Origin: Candidatus Flavonifractor merdavium
GTDB lineage: Bacteria; Bacillota; Clostridia; Oscillospirales; Oscillospiraceae
Length of the DNA: 64,000 nucleotides
Assembly: GCA_019119335.1 (NCBI GenBank)
Contig: DWXF01000006.1
Coordinates: forward strand, 1 to 64,000
Direction of reading: 5' to 3'
Shown: positions 8,196 to 16,276 of the stretch, one piece after another
How the letters are laid out: each line of letters starts with the position of its first letter
Position numbering within the stretch: position 1 is the stretch's first letter
Translations under genes and position numbers: made by a program
The notes under the pieces: generated by a model
Databases searched by the model: none
Told to the model about the DNA's origin: nothing
The model's input: only the letters and a program-made list of their open reading frames with translations

Positions 8196-9398
8196 ATGCA
8201 AACTGCAAAGCGCGAGCATGTGCTGTCCGGTCTGGTGGGGGCCTTTCTGGGCTCCCTGATCGGCGTGGCCTGCATTGTGGCGGTGGGCCAGCTGGGCTAT
8301 GTGGCCTCGTTCTGCGGCGTGGTGCTGGCCGTCTGCGCAATCAAGGGCTATGGGCTGCTGGGCGGCGCCATGACCCGGAAGGGGGCGGTGATCGCCTCCA
8401 TTCTGACGATTTTAATGACCTACCTGGGTAACCGGCTGGACTTTGCGGTCAGCGTGGCCCGCACCTTTGATATAGACATATTTTCCGCCTTTCGGGCGCT
8501 GGACTCCCTGCTGAATACCGAATATACCGTGTCCAGGGCCTACTGGGGCAACCTGGTCCTGCTGTATCTGTTCACCCTGGTGGGGGCGGTGCCCACGCTG
8601 TTTGCGGCCTTCCGCCACGCCGGCCGGGACAGCGCCCCGTCGGAGCCCGCACCCCAGCCGGCCCCCGAACCTGCTCCTGAGCCCCCTCCGGCAGCGCCTT
8701 CGGAGGCCCGCCGGGCTTTTACGGGCTCGCTGTTTCACGCCCTGCTCCCCTTCATCGGCCTGTTTTTGGGGGTGCTGGTATTCTGGCTCTCCCTCACCCC
8801 CGCCGTGTTGAACCTGCTGGTGGGACAGGCGGAGTCGCCGGAGGCGCTGCTGCGGGGATATCGCACCTGGTATATCCTCCTCATCGGCGCGGCGGTGGTG
8901 GCCGTCCTGCTGCCGGTGGCGGGCTCTGTCATCGCCATCAAAAAGGCGGATATCTCCCTCACCCTGCTGGGACTGGTGGTGGTGTCCGTCGGTTTCCCGC
9001 TGTTTTTGGGGCTGGCCATGCTGGGCCAGGAGGATGTCCCCGGACTGCTGGCCCGGAGCGGCGAGGATCTGGCCCAGCTGGAAAGCGGACAGCTGGAGCA
9101 GGCCACGGTATGGCTGAGCCCCAGGACGCAGCAGGAGGGGCTCCCCGGCCCCTACACCGAAGGCCAGCCGGAGCCGGTAACCCAGTACAGCGCCACGGGC
9201 GCCAGCGCGGACCCCACCTGGACGCCATTCTACATACCGGATTGCCTGGGCTTTGCCCCCGACCGGCAAACGCTGTATAACGGAAACGAGAGCATCAGCT
9301 GGAACGAGGAAAATTCCCAGCAGTACCGCCTCTCCTATACCACGCACTTCCATCTTGTGGTATCTGTGGAGCCGGTGGGGGATGAGGCCGGCGGATGA
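8196..9398 (+). CDS. Multi-pass membrane protein with Pro-rich linker, function unknown
   Basis: A 400-residue protein not recognised as a known family. Three to four hydrophobic segments lie in residues 10-140, then a Pro/Ala/Glu-rich linker (PEPAPQPAPEPAPEPPP), then three more hydrophobic segments (about 180-280), and a hydrophilic C-terminal domain of about 115 residues. The polar linker between two membrane bundles suggests two modules. The ATG at 8196 is eight bases from GGGGAGG, and it follows the sensor-like gene by 24 bases, implying one transcript. No catalytic motif is visible. It could be a sensor, a transporter-like helper or an envelope protein. Confidence 0.7.
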   Translation: MQTAKREHVLSGLVGAFLGSLIGVACIVAVGQLGYVASFCGVVLAVCAIKGYGLLGGAMTRKGAVIASILTILMTYLGNRLDFAVSVARTFDIDIFSAFRALDSLLNTEYTVSRAYWGNLVLLYLFTLVGAVPTLFAAFRHAGRDSAPSEPAPQPAPEPAPEPPPAAPSEARRAFTGSLFHALLPFIGLFLGVLVFWLSLTPAVLNLLVGQAESPEALLRGYRTWYILLIGAAVVAVLLPVAGSVIAIKKADISLTLLGLVVVSVGFPLFLGLAMLGQEDVPGLLARSGEDLAQLESGQLEQATVWLSPRTQQEGLPGPYTEGQPEPVTQYSATGASADPTWTPFYIPDCLGFAPDRQTLYNGNESISWNEENSQQYRLSYTTHFHLVVSVEPVGDEAGG

Positions 9399-9450
9399 AG
9401 CCGGACGGGGAACTTGCAATCAAAGAATCCGGTTTTATGGAGGTCGGGAC

Positions 9451-9675
9451 GTGGGACTGATATTCTTTCTGGCGCTTTTTGGGGCCCTTGGCTTTCTGGG
9501 CTCGGCCATCGCCTGTCTGGTTCTCACCTGGCAGTATCAAAAAAGCCGCCCGGGGGCGAAGCTTTCCATCGTGCTGCGGTGGGTGGGCTGCGGGGTGATA
9601 CTGCTGCTGGGGGTGGAGTGCGCGCGGTTTGCAGCGGCCGTATACCACGCCATGGTCACCATTTTTCCCCACTGA
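9451..9675 (+). CDS. Small two-helix membrane protein, GTG start
   Basis: A 74-residue protein with two strongly hydrophobic segments (about residues 1-25 and 41-65) joined by a short basic loop (QYQKSRPGAK). A longer open frame extends upstream into the previous gene, but GTG at 9451 has an ideal GGAGGT site six bases before it, so the short form is preferred. Not a recognised family. It sits between two larger membrane genes and probably belongs to the same transcript. Confidence 0.65.
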   Translation: MGLIFFLALFGALGFLGSAIACLVLTWQYQKSRPGAKLSIVLRWVGCGVILLLGVECARFAAAVYHAMVTIFPH

Positions 9676-9735
9676 AAAAACACATCAAAAACTGCCCGCG
9701 TTCTACTGGCGGAAGAAGGGAGAAACTCATATTTT

Positions 9736-10572
9736 ATGGCGTTTAAAATTGGATCTTTGCTCTTTCTGCTGATATTTGGATCGTTTGTACTGGCGCGGAT
9801 CTACGCCGTGGGCCCCCTGGTCTGGCTCAAGCGGGCGGCGCTGCGGAGCCGGGCCCTGGAGGGCACGGACCGCCGGGAGCTGGTGGACCGGGTCCGGCAG
9901 CTGCTGCCCCAGGCCAACGACGGCAACGTGATCTTTTCCCTGCACCGGGAGAACTCCTCCAGCGGCGGCAGCAAGGTGACGGTGATAAGCACCACCTATT
10001 ATTACAACGTATTTGTGGTGGACGGGGATTTTCTCTGGGTGCTCCCCATGGCGTACGACAAGCGGCGGCGGAACTATCAGCTGGGTACGCCCGTCCGGTT
10101 CTCCGCCAGCGACGTGCGGCAGGTCCGCCTGACCGGCAAGCACGGGAAAACGCTGACCTTCCACTTCCTGCTGGAGCTGGACGGCCGGAAGCTGGAACTG
10201 GCTATGGCGCTGACGCCCTACTGCTTCCGCCTGAACAAATATTATCCCTTTACCCTCATGCAGGAGGAGGCCTGCGAAAAGGCCCGGCAGACGGCTGAGC
10301 GGATGGCCTTTATCGCCTGCAGCCTGTCGGCAAGCGCGCTGGAAAAGGAACGTCTGAAGGACGAGTGCGGCGATTATGCCCTCTATGCCGTCTGTGCCAG
10401 CGTGTTCGGCCTTATGTGTACGCCCACCGAGAGCCCGATCCCCGTGCTGGCCTGTTTTGCCATCTCCCTCATTCTGTTCGGGGTAATGCTGTCCAAAAAG
10501 CAGGCGCCGAAAGTCAGCGCCGTCCTGGTGCTCCTGGCGGCGGTGGGAGCCTATCTGATGATGCGCCCGTAG
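9736..10572 (+). CDS. Membrane protein of unknown function
   Basis: A 278-residue protein with an N-terminal membrane anchor (residues 4-28), a soluble middle domain rich in beta-type patterns (residues 60-185, including KVTVISTTYYYNVFVV), and two hydrophobic helices near the C-terminus (about 215-277). The layout resembles membrane-tethered sensory or PH-like domains, but I cannot name the family. Start at the ATG; the ribosome site (GAAGGGAG) is rather far upstream. The downstream neighbour also has an anchored PH/GRAM-like layout, so the two may work together. Confidence 0.65.
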   Translation: MAFKIGSLLFLLIFGSFVLARIYAVGPLVWLKRAALRSRALEGTDRRELVDRVRQLLPQANDGNVIFSLHRENSSSGGSKVTVISTTYYYNVFVVDGDFLWVLPMAYDKRRRNYQLGTPVRFSASDVRQVRLTGKHGKTLTFHFLLELDGRKLELAMALTPYCFRLNKYYPFTLMQEEACEKARQTAERMAFIACSLSASALEKERLKDECGDYALYAVCASVFGLMCTPTESPIPVLACFAISLILFGVMLSKKQAPKVSAVLVLLAAVGAYLMMRP

Positions 10573-10600
10573 GAATCAATAAAGAAGGAGAGGAATTGTT

Positions 10601-11023
10601 ATGCTGTATACGCTTTTGGGAATGGGAATCGCCGTAGTATTGCTCCTGCTGATTTTGGCTATTGTGGTTCCCCTCTGCAAAAAATTCCGGTGGGGTCTGG
10701 ATGCCGAGTCCCAGATCACCCTGCGGCCGGAGGAGAAGCTGATCGCCTCCATGGTGGTCAGCTGGAAGCACAAGGCCTTTTACCTGAACAAGCGGGATAT
10801 CCCCTACGGCATCCTTGACATCACCAACCAGCGGCTGGTGTTTACCCACACCAGCGGCATCAACGTGAGCTTTGCCCTGGAAAAGGCCGACATCGCCAGC
10901 GTGAGCAGCGCCGGGCTGTTTATGAGCGTCCAGGCAACGGACGGCACCCGCTATCTGCTGGGCACCTCATGGAAAAAGGAATTCAAGAGCTATCTGTCCC
11001 AGATGGGCGTGCCGGTACAATAA
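10601..11023 (+). CDS. Membrane-anchored PH/GRAM-like small protein
   Basis: A 140-residue protein: one N-terminal helix (residues 4-27), then a single small domain whose pattern (LRPEEKLIASMVVSW, GILDITNQRLVFTH, ALEKADIASVSS) resembles bacterial PH-like/GRAM domains, in which an initial strand pair is followed by ITNQRLVF. Such domains usually bind lipid or protein at the membrane. ATG at 10601 behind AAGGAGAGGA. It is the last gene of the plus-strand run and is followed at once by a terminator. Confidence 0.65.
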   Translation: MLYTLLGMGIAVVLLLLILAIVVPLCKKFRWGLDAESQITLRPEEKLIASMVVSWKHKAFYLNKRDIPYGILDITNQRLVFTHTSGINVSFALEKADIASVSSAGLFMSVQATDGTRYLLGTSWKKEFKSYLSQMGVPVQ

Positions 11024-11029
11024 GGGAAA

Positions 11030-11062
11030 CGAGGCAGCGGTTTTACCGCTGCCTCGTTTTTT
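11030..11062 (+). terminator. Terminator closing the membrane gene cluster
   Basis: CGAGGCAGCGG / CCGCTGCCTCG arms, TTTTA loop, then TTTTTT. Confidence 0.93.
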
Positions 11063-11078
11063 CTCGCGCTGTCCGCCC

Positions 11079-12167
11079 TCAGTCCAGATACCGCAGGCCG
11101 GAGACGGCGCTGATACCAAGCCCCGGCCCGTCGGTCAGGGTGATGTCCTTGCCGCTGAAGCTGGCGCCCCCCACCACCGGGTCGGCGCTGCACAGGGCCG
11201 GTCCGTCCAGGTCCACCTTGGTGATGGTCCCCTTGGCGCAGGCCAGATGCACCGCGGCTGTAACGCTGACCTTGGCCTCCAGCATGCAGCCGATCATGCA
11301 CTCCACGCCGTAGACCTGGGCGGCGGAGACGATCCGCAGGGCGTTGGAGAGCCCGCCGCACTTCATCAGCTTGATATTGATGTAATCCGCCCCGTGATTC
11401 TGGAGGATGGTCATGGCGTCCAGGGGGGAGAACACACTCTCGTCGGCCATGACGGGCACCGGCGAATGGGCGGTGACAAAGCCCAGGCCTTCCAGGTCCC
11501 TGGCCTTCACCGGCTGCTCCACCAGCTCGATGTTCAGGCCGCCGGCCTGCATGGCCTCCAGCAGCTCCACGGCCTGACGGGGGGTCCAGGCCTGGTTGGC
11601 GTCAATGCGCACCACCGCCTCCGGCGCGGCGGACCGTACCGCCCGCAGCCGGGCCAGGTCCAGGTCCGGGTTCTCGCCCACCTTGATTTTCAGGGTGCCG
11701 TAGCCCTGGGCCACGGCGTGGGCGGCGTCCCTGGCCATGGTCTCCGGGTCGTTGACGCTGATGGTCAGGTCGGTCTCCAGGGCGGTGCGGCCGCCCCCCA
11801 GCAGCTTGTACAGGGGCAGTCCGCAGGCCTGGCCGTAGAGGTCCCACACCGCGATTTCGGCGGCCGCCTTGGCGCTGGTGTTGCCTACAATGCCGCGGCT
11901 GATGACGGAGCAGAGCTCCTCCAGGTCGGAGACCTCCCGTCCCACCAGCGCGGGGCAGACGTGCCCGGCCAGGGCGGCCTGGATCGAGCCCAGGGTCTCC
12001 CCCGTGACGGCGGCGGTGGGGGGCGCCTCTCCCCGGCCTACGGCGCCATCCGAGGTGTAGAGCTCCACCACCATATCCTCCACATGGCCTACCTCCCGGA
12101 GGGCCGTCCGAAAGGGCACCCGCAGGGGCGCGGACAGCAGCCCCAGCCGAAAACCGGTTATTTTCAT
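11079..12167 (-). CDS. Dipeptide epimerase of the enolase superfamily (L-Ala-D/L-Glu epimerase type)
   Basis: A 362-residue cytoplasmic enzyme. The barrel shows all expected parts: KxK acid/base pair at K160/K162 (LKIKVG), metal ligands D189 (RIDANQ), E217 (LVEQP) and D242 (ADES), the second base K266 in NIKLMKCGG, and the C-terminal DLDGP (319-323) that binds the substrate amino group in Ala-Glu epimerases such as YkfB and YcjG. In wall recycling it converts L-Ala-D-Glu to L-Ala-L-Glu so the dipeptide can be degraded. Its place at the end of a transcript with an RpiR regulator, NagZ and MurQ nearby supports this. Other dipeptide specificities exist in the family. Confidence 0.88.
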   Translation of the reverse strand: MKITGFRLGLLSAPLRVPFRTALREVGHVEDMVVELYTSDGAVGRGEAPPTAAVTGETLGSIQAALAGHVCPALVGREVSDLEELCSVISRGIVGNTSAKAAAEIAVWDLYGQACGLPLYKLLGGGRTALETDLTISVNDPETMARDAAHAVAQGYGTLKIKVGENPDLDLARLRAVRSAAPEAVVRIDANQAWTPRQAVELLEAMQAGGLNIELVEQPVKARDLEGLGFVTAHSPVPVMADESVFSPLDAMTILQNHGADYINIKLMKCGGLSNALRIVSAAQVYGVECMIGCMLEAKVSVTAAVHLACAKGTITKVDLDGPALCSADPVVGGASFSGKDITLTDGPGLGISAVSGLRYLD

Positions 12168-12182
12168 CCTATCTTCCTCCCG

Positions 12183-13046
12183 TCAAAGGTGGTGCTTGCT
12201 GCACTGGGAGAAGCTCTCAGACAGCGGCTTGGACACGGTTTCGTAATTTTTGTTGCACAGGGTGGTGAAGAGCATGTCCACCACCAGAAGGGCGGCGATA
12301 CGGCTGCTCATGGCCCCGCTGCGAAACTCCAGCTCCGGCGAGGAGGTAGGCAGCACATAGTCCGCCAGCTCAGCCAGGGGGTTGGAGCCGTACTTGGTCA
12401 CGGCTACAATGCAGGCGCTGCGCTCACTGGCCGCCCTGGCCAGCTCCAGCACCTCGGTGGTCCTGCCCGAGTTGGAGAAGAACACCGCCACATCCCCCGG
12501 CTTGATGGAGGTGATGTAGGTGAGCTGTACATGGGCGTCGGTGCAGAAGATGGCCCGCAGGTCGATGCGCAGCAGCTTGTAGTACAGGTCCTCCGCCACC
12601 AGCCCCGAAGCCCCCATGCCGAACAGCCGCACGCTCTGGGCGGCGGCGATCCTGGCGGCCACCGCCTCCAGCACGGCGGGGTCCTGGATTTTGGCGGTGC
12701 TTCTGACGGCGTCCACCGTACCGGCCTCGATGCCCCGGATGATGTCCTCGGTGCCGGAATAGATCCGGGTGTCCAGGAAGTCCATGCTGCTGGGCGCGGC
12801 GGTCTCCTCCCGGGCCTGGCGCAGCTGGGAGACCAGGTTCTTTTTCATCTCCTTCAGGCCGGAAAAGCCCAGGGACTTGCAGAAGCGCACCCACATGACC
12901 TGGCTGACCCCGCTCTTTTCCGCCAGGGAGGCAATGGGATCGTCAAACACGGAGCTGAGGTTTTGCAGAAAATATCTGGCCACCTTTTGCTCGGCGGGAC
13001 TGAGGGCATCATATCTGCTCCGGGTCCTGATCTCGATGTCTGTCAT
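12183..13046 (-). CDS. RpiR-family transcriptional regulator (HTH plus SIS domain)
   Basis: A 287-residue DNA-binding protein. Residues 1-80 form the RpiR helix-turn-helix (LSPAEQKVARYFLQN... SGVSQVMWVRFCKSLGFSG), and residues 110-260 form a SIS sugar-phosphate domain (FGMGASGLVAEDLYYKL; VAVFFSNSGRTTEVLELA). RpiR proteins of this type (MurR, NanR) sense phosphosugars; here MurNAc-6-phosphate is the likely ligand because MurQ and AnmK are encoded nearby. ATG at 13046 with AAAGGGG upstream. It precedes the epimerase by 15 bases and lies after a hairpin that may separate it from the acyltransferase gene. The TTCACAA repeats at 17.65-17.72 kb are its best candidate operators. Confidence 0.88.
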   Translation of the reverse strand: MTDIEIRTRSRYDALSPAEQKVARYFLQNLSSVFDDPIASLAEKSGVSQVMWVRFCKSLGFSGLKEMKKNLVSQLRQAREETAAPSSMDFLDTRIYSGTEDIIRGIEAGTVDAVRSTAKIQDPAVLEAVAARIAAAQSVRLFGMGASGLVAEDLYYKLLRIDLRAIFCTDAHVQLTYITSIKPGDVAVFFSNSGRTTEVLELARAASERSACIVAVTKYGSNPLAELADYVLPTSSPELEFRSGAMSSRIAALLVVDMLFTTLCNKNYETVSKPLSESFSQCSKHHL

Positions 13047-13069
13047 GGCAAACCCCTTTCCTGATGAAA

Positions 13070-13098
13070 ATGGGGATACCTGTTCCCAGTATCCCCAT
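13070..13098 (-). terminator. Intercistronic hairpin upstream of the RpiR gene
   Basis: ATGGGGATAC and GTATCCCCAT form a 10-bp stem; on the minus strand it is followed by ATTTTCAT. Probably a weak terminator or processing site between the acyltransferase and rpiR-type genes. Confidence 0.55.
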
Positions 13099-13101
13099 CG
13101 T

Positions 13102-13977
13102 CTATGTGTTTCTGAGGTACAGGCCGTACCCCCGGCCTACGGAACCTCCGGCGCGCAGCCGCTCCTTGAAGAGCCGCCGCAGGGCGGTATCCTCCGGCAG
13201 GCCATCCGCTTTTCCGTCCCAGGGCCTGCCGAAGATGATCCACATGTCCCCATAGCCGGGGTCGTCAATAACGTGCAGCAGCCGGTAGCGGGCGGCAAAC
13301 CGCCGGATGCCGGAGGCCTCCCCCAGTCCGGCGCACAGCGGGTGGAGCAGCCAGGAGTCGCACACAAAGGGCACGCCCCCCTCCCGGTCCTCCATCTGGA
13401 AAAAAGCCGCCGCCCGGGCGTAGGACGCCTGGCAGTCATCCTCCCGCAGCGGACCGCAGGAGGGGACATGGACGTTGATCACCCGCTCCCCCCGGGTCAG
13501 AGGGGCGTCGGCCCGGAAGTCGGTCAGCTCAAACTGCAGCCGGCCCAGGGCGAAGCAGTTCAGCTCAAAAAAGCGGTAGAACCACGCCGCCACAAAGGAG
13601 CCCCACACCCCGTAGATCCTGTGGCACTCCCGGGTTTTCCACAGCAGGTCGGCGAAGGAGTCGTGATAAATTCCCTCCTCCAGCCCGGCTGCGGCGTATT
13701 TTGCCCGGGCAGGCTCCAGCAGACAGAGGTAGGGCAGCATCCGCATGGTATAGGGGCTCTGGCCGCAGGGCGGGGCAAAGGTATCCATCTGGGCCAGTAC
13801 GCCCCGGATATCCACCGGCTCCCCCGCCTGATAGGCCTGGACCGTGTGCTCCAGCACGGCCCGGGCCTGCTGGTGCCTCATGGCGGCCTCCATGGCCCGG
13901 CCATAGGTCTCCACTGCCTCCGGGTGGTAGTCCCAGGGGGCCAGCAGCTGTTTGATTCCGGCGCGGTCACAGCGCAT
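13102..13977 (-). CDS. Acyltransferase-like protein (DUF5596/GNAT_C-type two-domain protein)
   Basis: A 291-residue soluble protein without signal peptide. The overall layout, with an N-terminal helical part (residues 1-120) and a C-terminal part carrying NVHVPSCGPLREDDCQASYARAAAFFQ and VCDSWLLHP, recalls the acyltransferase-domain proteins annotated from two Pfam families (NAT_N, GNAT_C) in gut Firmicutes; this assignment is from memory and moderate. It starts at ATG 13977, four bases after the GNAT gene ends, so the two are cotranscribed. In the cluster it may acylate an imported wall sugar or peptide, but no substrate can be read from the sequence. Confidence 0.6.
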   Translation of the reverse strand: MRCDRAGIKQLLAPWDYHPEAVETYGRAMEAAMRHQQARAVLEHTVQAYQAGEPVDIRGVLAQMDTFAPPCGQSPYTMRMLPYLCLLEPARAKYAAAGLEEGIYHDSFADLLWKTRECHRIYGVWGSFVAAWFYRFFELNCFALGRLQFELTDFRADAPLTRGERVINVHVPSCGPLREDDCQASYARAAAFFQMEDREGGVPFVCDSWLLHPLCAGLGEASGIRRFAARYRLLHVIDDPGYGDMWIIFGRPWDGKADGLPEDTALRRLFKERLRAGGSVGRGYGLYLRNT

Positions 13978-13980
13978 CTC

Positions 13981-14466
13981 TCACACCTCCCCGGCGTTCA
14001 GATCCTTGAGCAGCACCCGCTCTGCAATGCCGGGCTTGACGGCGTCGGGCAGCACGTCCAGCTCCCAATAGCCCAGGCCGCGGTAAAAGGCCAGCGCGCC
14101 GGCATTGAAATCGCTGACCAGCAGGCTGGTTCTGGCGCAGCCGGCCTCCCGGGCCATGCGCTCAAACTCTCCCATCAGGAAGCTGCCCACGCCCTGCCCA
14201 CGGGCCCACGGGGCGGCGCCCAGCAGGGAAAGGTAGTGGTACAGGCCGCAGAAGCCGCCCGGTACCACCCGCATCACCCCGGCAATGGCGTTTTCATCGG
14301 TAATGGCGTACCACAGCTGGCCCTGCCGGGCGGCCCGCTCCAGCGAACGCTGGAGCCGGTCGCCGCCGGCGAAGTATCGTTCCCAGATGGCGCTGCCCCG
14401 AAAGACCTCCACGCACTCCGCCAGGCGGTCTCCGCCGCCCGGCGCCAGCCGGAGCGTCGGGCTCAT
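13981..14466 (-). CDS. GNAT-family N-acetyltransferase
   Basis: A 161-residue single-domain GNAT. The acetyl-CoA pyrophosphate loop is visible as APWARGQGVGSFLMGEF (the R/Q-x-x-G-x-G/A pattern), followed by the typical SLLVSDFNAGALAFYRGLGY segment. Its ATG at 14466 overlaps the stop of the sugar permease (ATGA), which ties it to the transporter transcript. A longer frame running back into the permease gene is rejected because it reads the permease out of frame. Likely a small-molecule acetyltransferase acting on an imported amino sugar or peptide; specificity unknown. Confidence 0.82.
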   Translation of the reverse strand: MSPTLRLAPGGGDRLAECVEVFRGSAIWERYFAGGDRLQRSLERAARQGQLWYAITDENAIAGVMRVVPGGFCGLYHYLSLLGAAPWARGQGVGSFLMGEFERMAREAGCARTSLLVSDFNAGALAFYRGLGYWELDVLPDAVKPGIAERVLLKDLNAGEV

Positions 14467-15287
14467 CCCTTGACGCCGCCCAGGGCGATGCCCTCCACAA
14501 ACTGCTTCTGCATCAGGCAGTAGAGGACGAAGGGCACCAGGAAGGACAGGGTGGCCGCCGCCATGGGGGGACCGTAGTTGGTGGCAAAGTAGCTGGTGAG
14601 GGAGCTGGTTGCCACGGTGAGGGTCTGCATCTCGTTCTTGGTGGCGGCGATGAGGGGCCACAGCAGGGCGTTCCACGCGGAGTTGAAGGTGAAAATGGCC
14701 AGGGTGATCCGGGCCGGCTTGACCATGGGCAGCACGATGCGGGTATAGATGACAAACTCGCTGCACCCGTCGATCTGGGCGGCCTCGATAAAGTCGTTGG
14801 CCACGCCCTGGATGAACTGCCGCATCATGAACACGCCGAAGGCGCCAATGAGGGGGATGACCAGGGCGATGTAGGTGTTGAGCAGGTGCCACTGGCGCAT
14901 CATGACGTACAGGGAGATGAACACCACCTGGGTGGGGATCATCATGGTGGCCAGCACCAGGTTAAACAGGCCCTTCTTGCCAGGAATGGGCTTTTTGGCA
15001 AAGCCGTAGGCCATGGAGCAGCTCACCAGGTCCACCGTCACCACGCTGACCACCACCACGATCAGGCTGTTGAGGATGGGCCGGCCGAAGTTGCGGTTTT
15101 CAAAGAGGTAGCGGTAGTTGAAAAAGTCGAAGAGCTTGATGTCGTCCCAGTGGATGTACATGGTGGAGGTGTCGGCAAAGGAGACCAGGACCATGTATAC
15201 GAGAGGGACGATACACAAAATGGCGAACAGGGTGACCAGAACCACGCCCACGACGAAGCGCAGGCTGCGACGTTCTCTGCGTATCAT
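14463..15287 (-). CDS. ABC sugar transporter permease (MalG/UgpE type)
   Basis: A 274-residue inner-membrane permease with six predicted helices. The cytoplasmic EAA loop reads EAAQIDGCSEFVIYTRIVLPMVKP in two blocks (Glu-Ala-Ala through Leu-Pro), the docking site for the ATPase. It belongs to the carbohydrate uptake class 1 family. It follows the other permease by two bases. No ATPase gene is present in this cluster, so a shared MsmK-type ATPase encoded elsewhere is expected, as is common in Firmicutes. Context points to uptake of a muropeptide or amino-sugar disaccharide. Confidence 0.92.
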   Translation of the reverse strand: MIRRERRSLRFVVGVVLVTLFAILCIVPLVYMVLVSFADTSTMYIHWDDIKLFDFFNYRYLFENRNFGRPILNSLIVVVVSVVTVDLVSCSMAYGFAKKPIPGKKGLFNLVLATMMIPTQVVFISLYVMMRQWHLLNTYIALVIPLIGAFGVFMMRQFIQGVANDFIEAAQIDGCSEFVIYTRIVLPMVKPARITLAIFTFNSAWNALLWPLIAATKNEMQTLTVATSSLTSYFATNYGPPMAAATLSFLVPFVLYCLMQKQFVEGIALGGVKG

Positions 15288-15289
15288 AC

Positions 15290-16192
15290 TCAGTCCTCCT
15301 TTCCTTCAAAGAACCGCTGCTGGATGAAGTGGATGACCAGAATGACCAGCAGCAGCAGCACGGCCACGGCGCTGGCGTAGCCGATGCGGAAATCCTGGAA
15401 GGCGTAGGCGTATATGATGTAGGCGACCGTGGAGGTGGCGCCGTAGGGGCCGCCGCCGGTCAGCTTGTAGACGATGTCAAAGGCCTGGAAGGACCAGATG
15501 ATGCCCAGGGTCACGTTGAGGTAGGTAATGGGCTTGATCAGGGGGACAGTGATTTTCCAGAAACGCTGTCTGGGGGTGGCGCCGTCGATGAGGGCGGCCT
15601 CCCGCACGCTGACGTCGATGTTCATGATACCGGCATAAAAGATGATGGTAAAATAGCCCACGCTCTTCCACACCGCTACCAGAGAGACACAAACGAGGGC
15701 CGAAGTGGGTTCGCCCAGCCAGTTGTAGGGCCCCAGGCCGAAGATGCCCAGAATCTCGTTGAGCAGGCCGCCCTTGGAGGCCAGAATGACCTCCCACACG
15801 GAGGCGGCGGCCACATAGGAGGCCAGGGTGGGAATGAAGATCACGCTGCGCAGGAACCGGCCGTAGCGGTTGTTCAGGTACTCGGCCAGGAAGTTGGCCA
15901 CAAACATGGCCATCAGGGTCTGGAGGGGCACGGTGATGATAACGTAGATCACCGTGTTGAACAGGGCCCGGCGCAACTGAGAGTTGGTGAACACCTTGGC
16001 ATAGTTCTCAAGGCCGAGCCACTGGGGCGGCTGAGCCAGATTGTACTGTGTAAAGCTGTAAAACACCGTCATAAAGATAGGCGCGATACAAAAGACCAGG
16101 AAGATCAGCATACCCGGCGTGATGTACGCGATGCCGTAGGCGGCCTGACGGCGCATCAGGCGGGAGGCGGGCCTCCGATTCGGTTTACTCAT
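15290..16192 (-). CDS. ABC sugar transporter permease (MalF/UgpA type)
   Basis: A 300-residue permease with an N-terminal basic cytoplasmic tail (MSKPNRRPASRLMRRQ) and six helices. The EAA-type loop is EAALIDGATPRQRFWKITVPLIKP in form. It pairs with the downstream MalG-type permease to form the channel of a class 1 carbohydrate importer. The region between this gene and the upstream binding-protein gene holds a stable hairpin that probably lowers permease expression relative to the lipoprotein. Confidence 0.92.
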   Translation of the reverse strand: MSKPNRRPASRLMRRQAAYGIAYITPGMLIFLVFCIAPIFMTVFYSFTQYNLAQPPQWLGLENYAKVFTNSQLRRALFNTVIYVIITVPLQTLMAMFVANFLAEYLNNRYGRFLRSVIFIPTLASYVAAASVWEVILASKGGLLNEILGIFGLGPYNWLGEPTSALVCVSLVAVWKSVGYFTIIFYAGIMNIDVSVREAALIDGATPRQRFWKITVPLIKPITYLNVTLGIIWSFQAFDIVYKLTGGGPYGATSTVAYIIYAYAFQDFRIGYASAVAVLLLLVILVIHFIQQRFFEGKED

Positions 16193-16216
16193 TCTTTCAC
16201 CACACTCATTTCCGCT

Positions 16217-16264
16217 TTCAAAAAGAGAAACCGGGCATTGCCGGAGACGACCATGCCCGGTTTC
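16217..16264 (-). terminator. Intercistronic hairpin between binding protein and permease genes
   Basis: GAAACCGGGCAT / ATGCCCGGTTTC are 12-bp perfect arms with a 14-base loop; on the minus strand TCTCTTTTT follows. Acts most likely as a partial terminator/stabiliser giving excess binding protein. Confidence 0.75.
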
Positions 16265-16276
16265 TTCGTTCTGCTG

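Noticed and set aside
9253-9675. 140-codon frame reaching back into the previous gene
   Set aside because: The GTG at 9451 has an ideal ribosome site; the upstream part overlaps the previous gene and has hydrophilic shadow composition.
11247-14523. Two long plus-strand frames (about 600 codons each)
   Set aside because: Antisense to the epimerase, RpiR and acyltransferase genes, whose family motifs are clear.
13981-14892. 303-codon version of the GNAT gene
   Set aside because: The added N-terminus reads the permease gene out of frame; the ATG at 14466 with the overlapping stop is the natural start.
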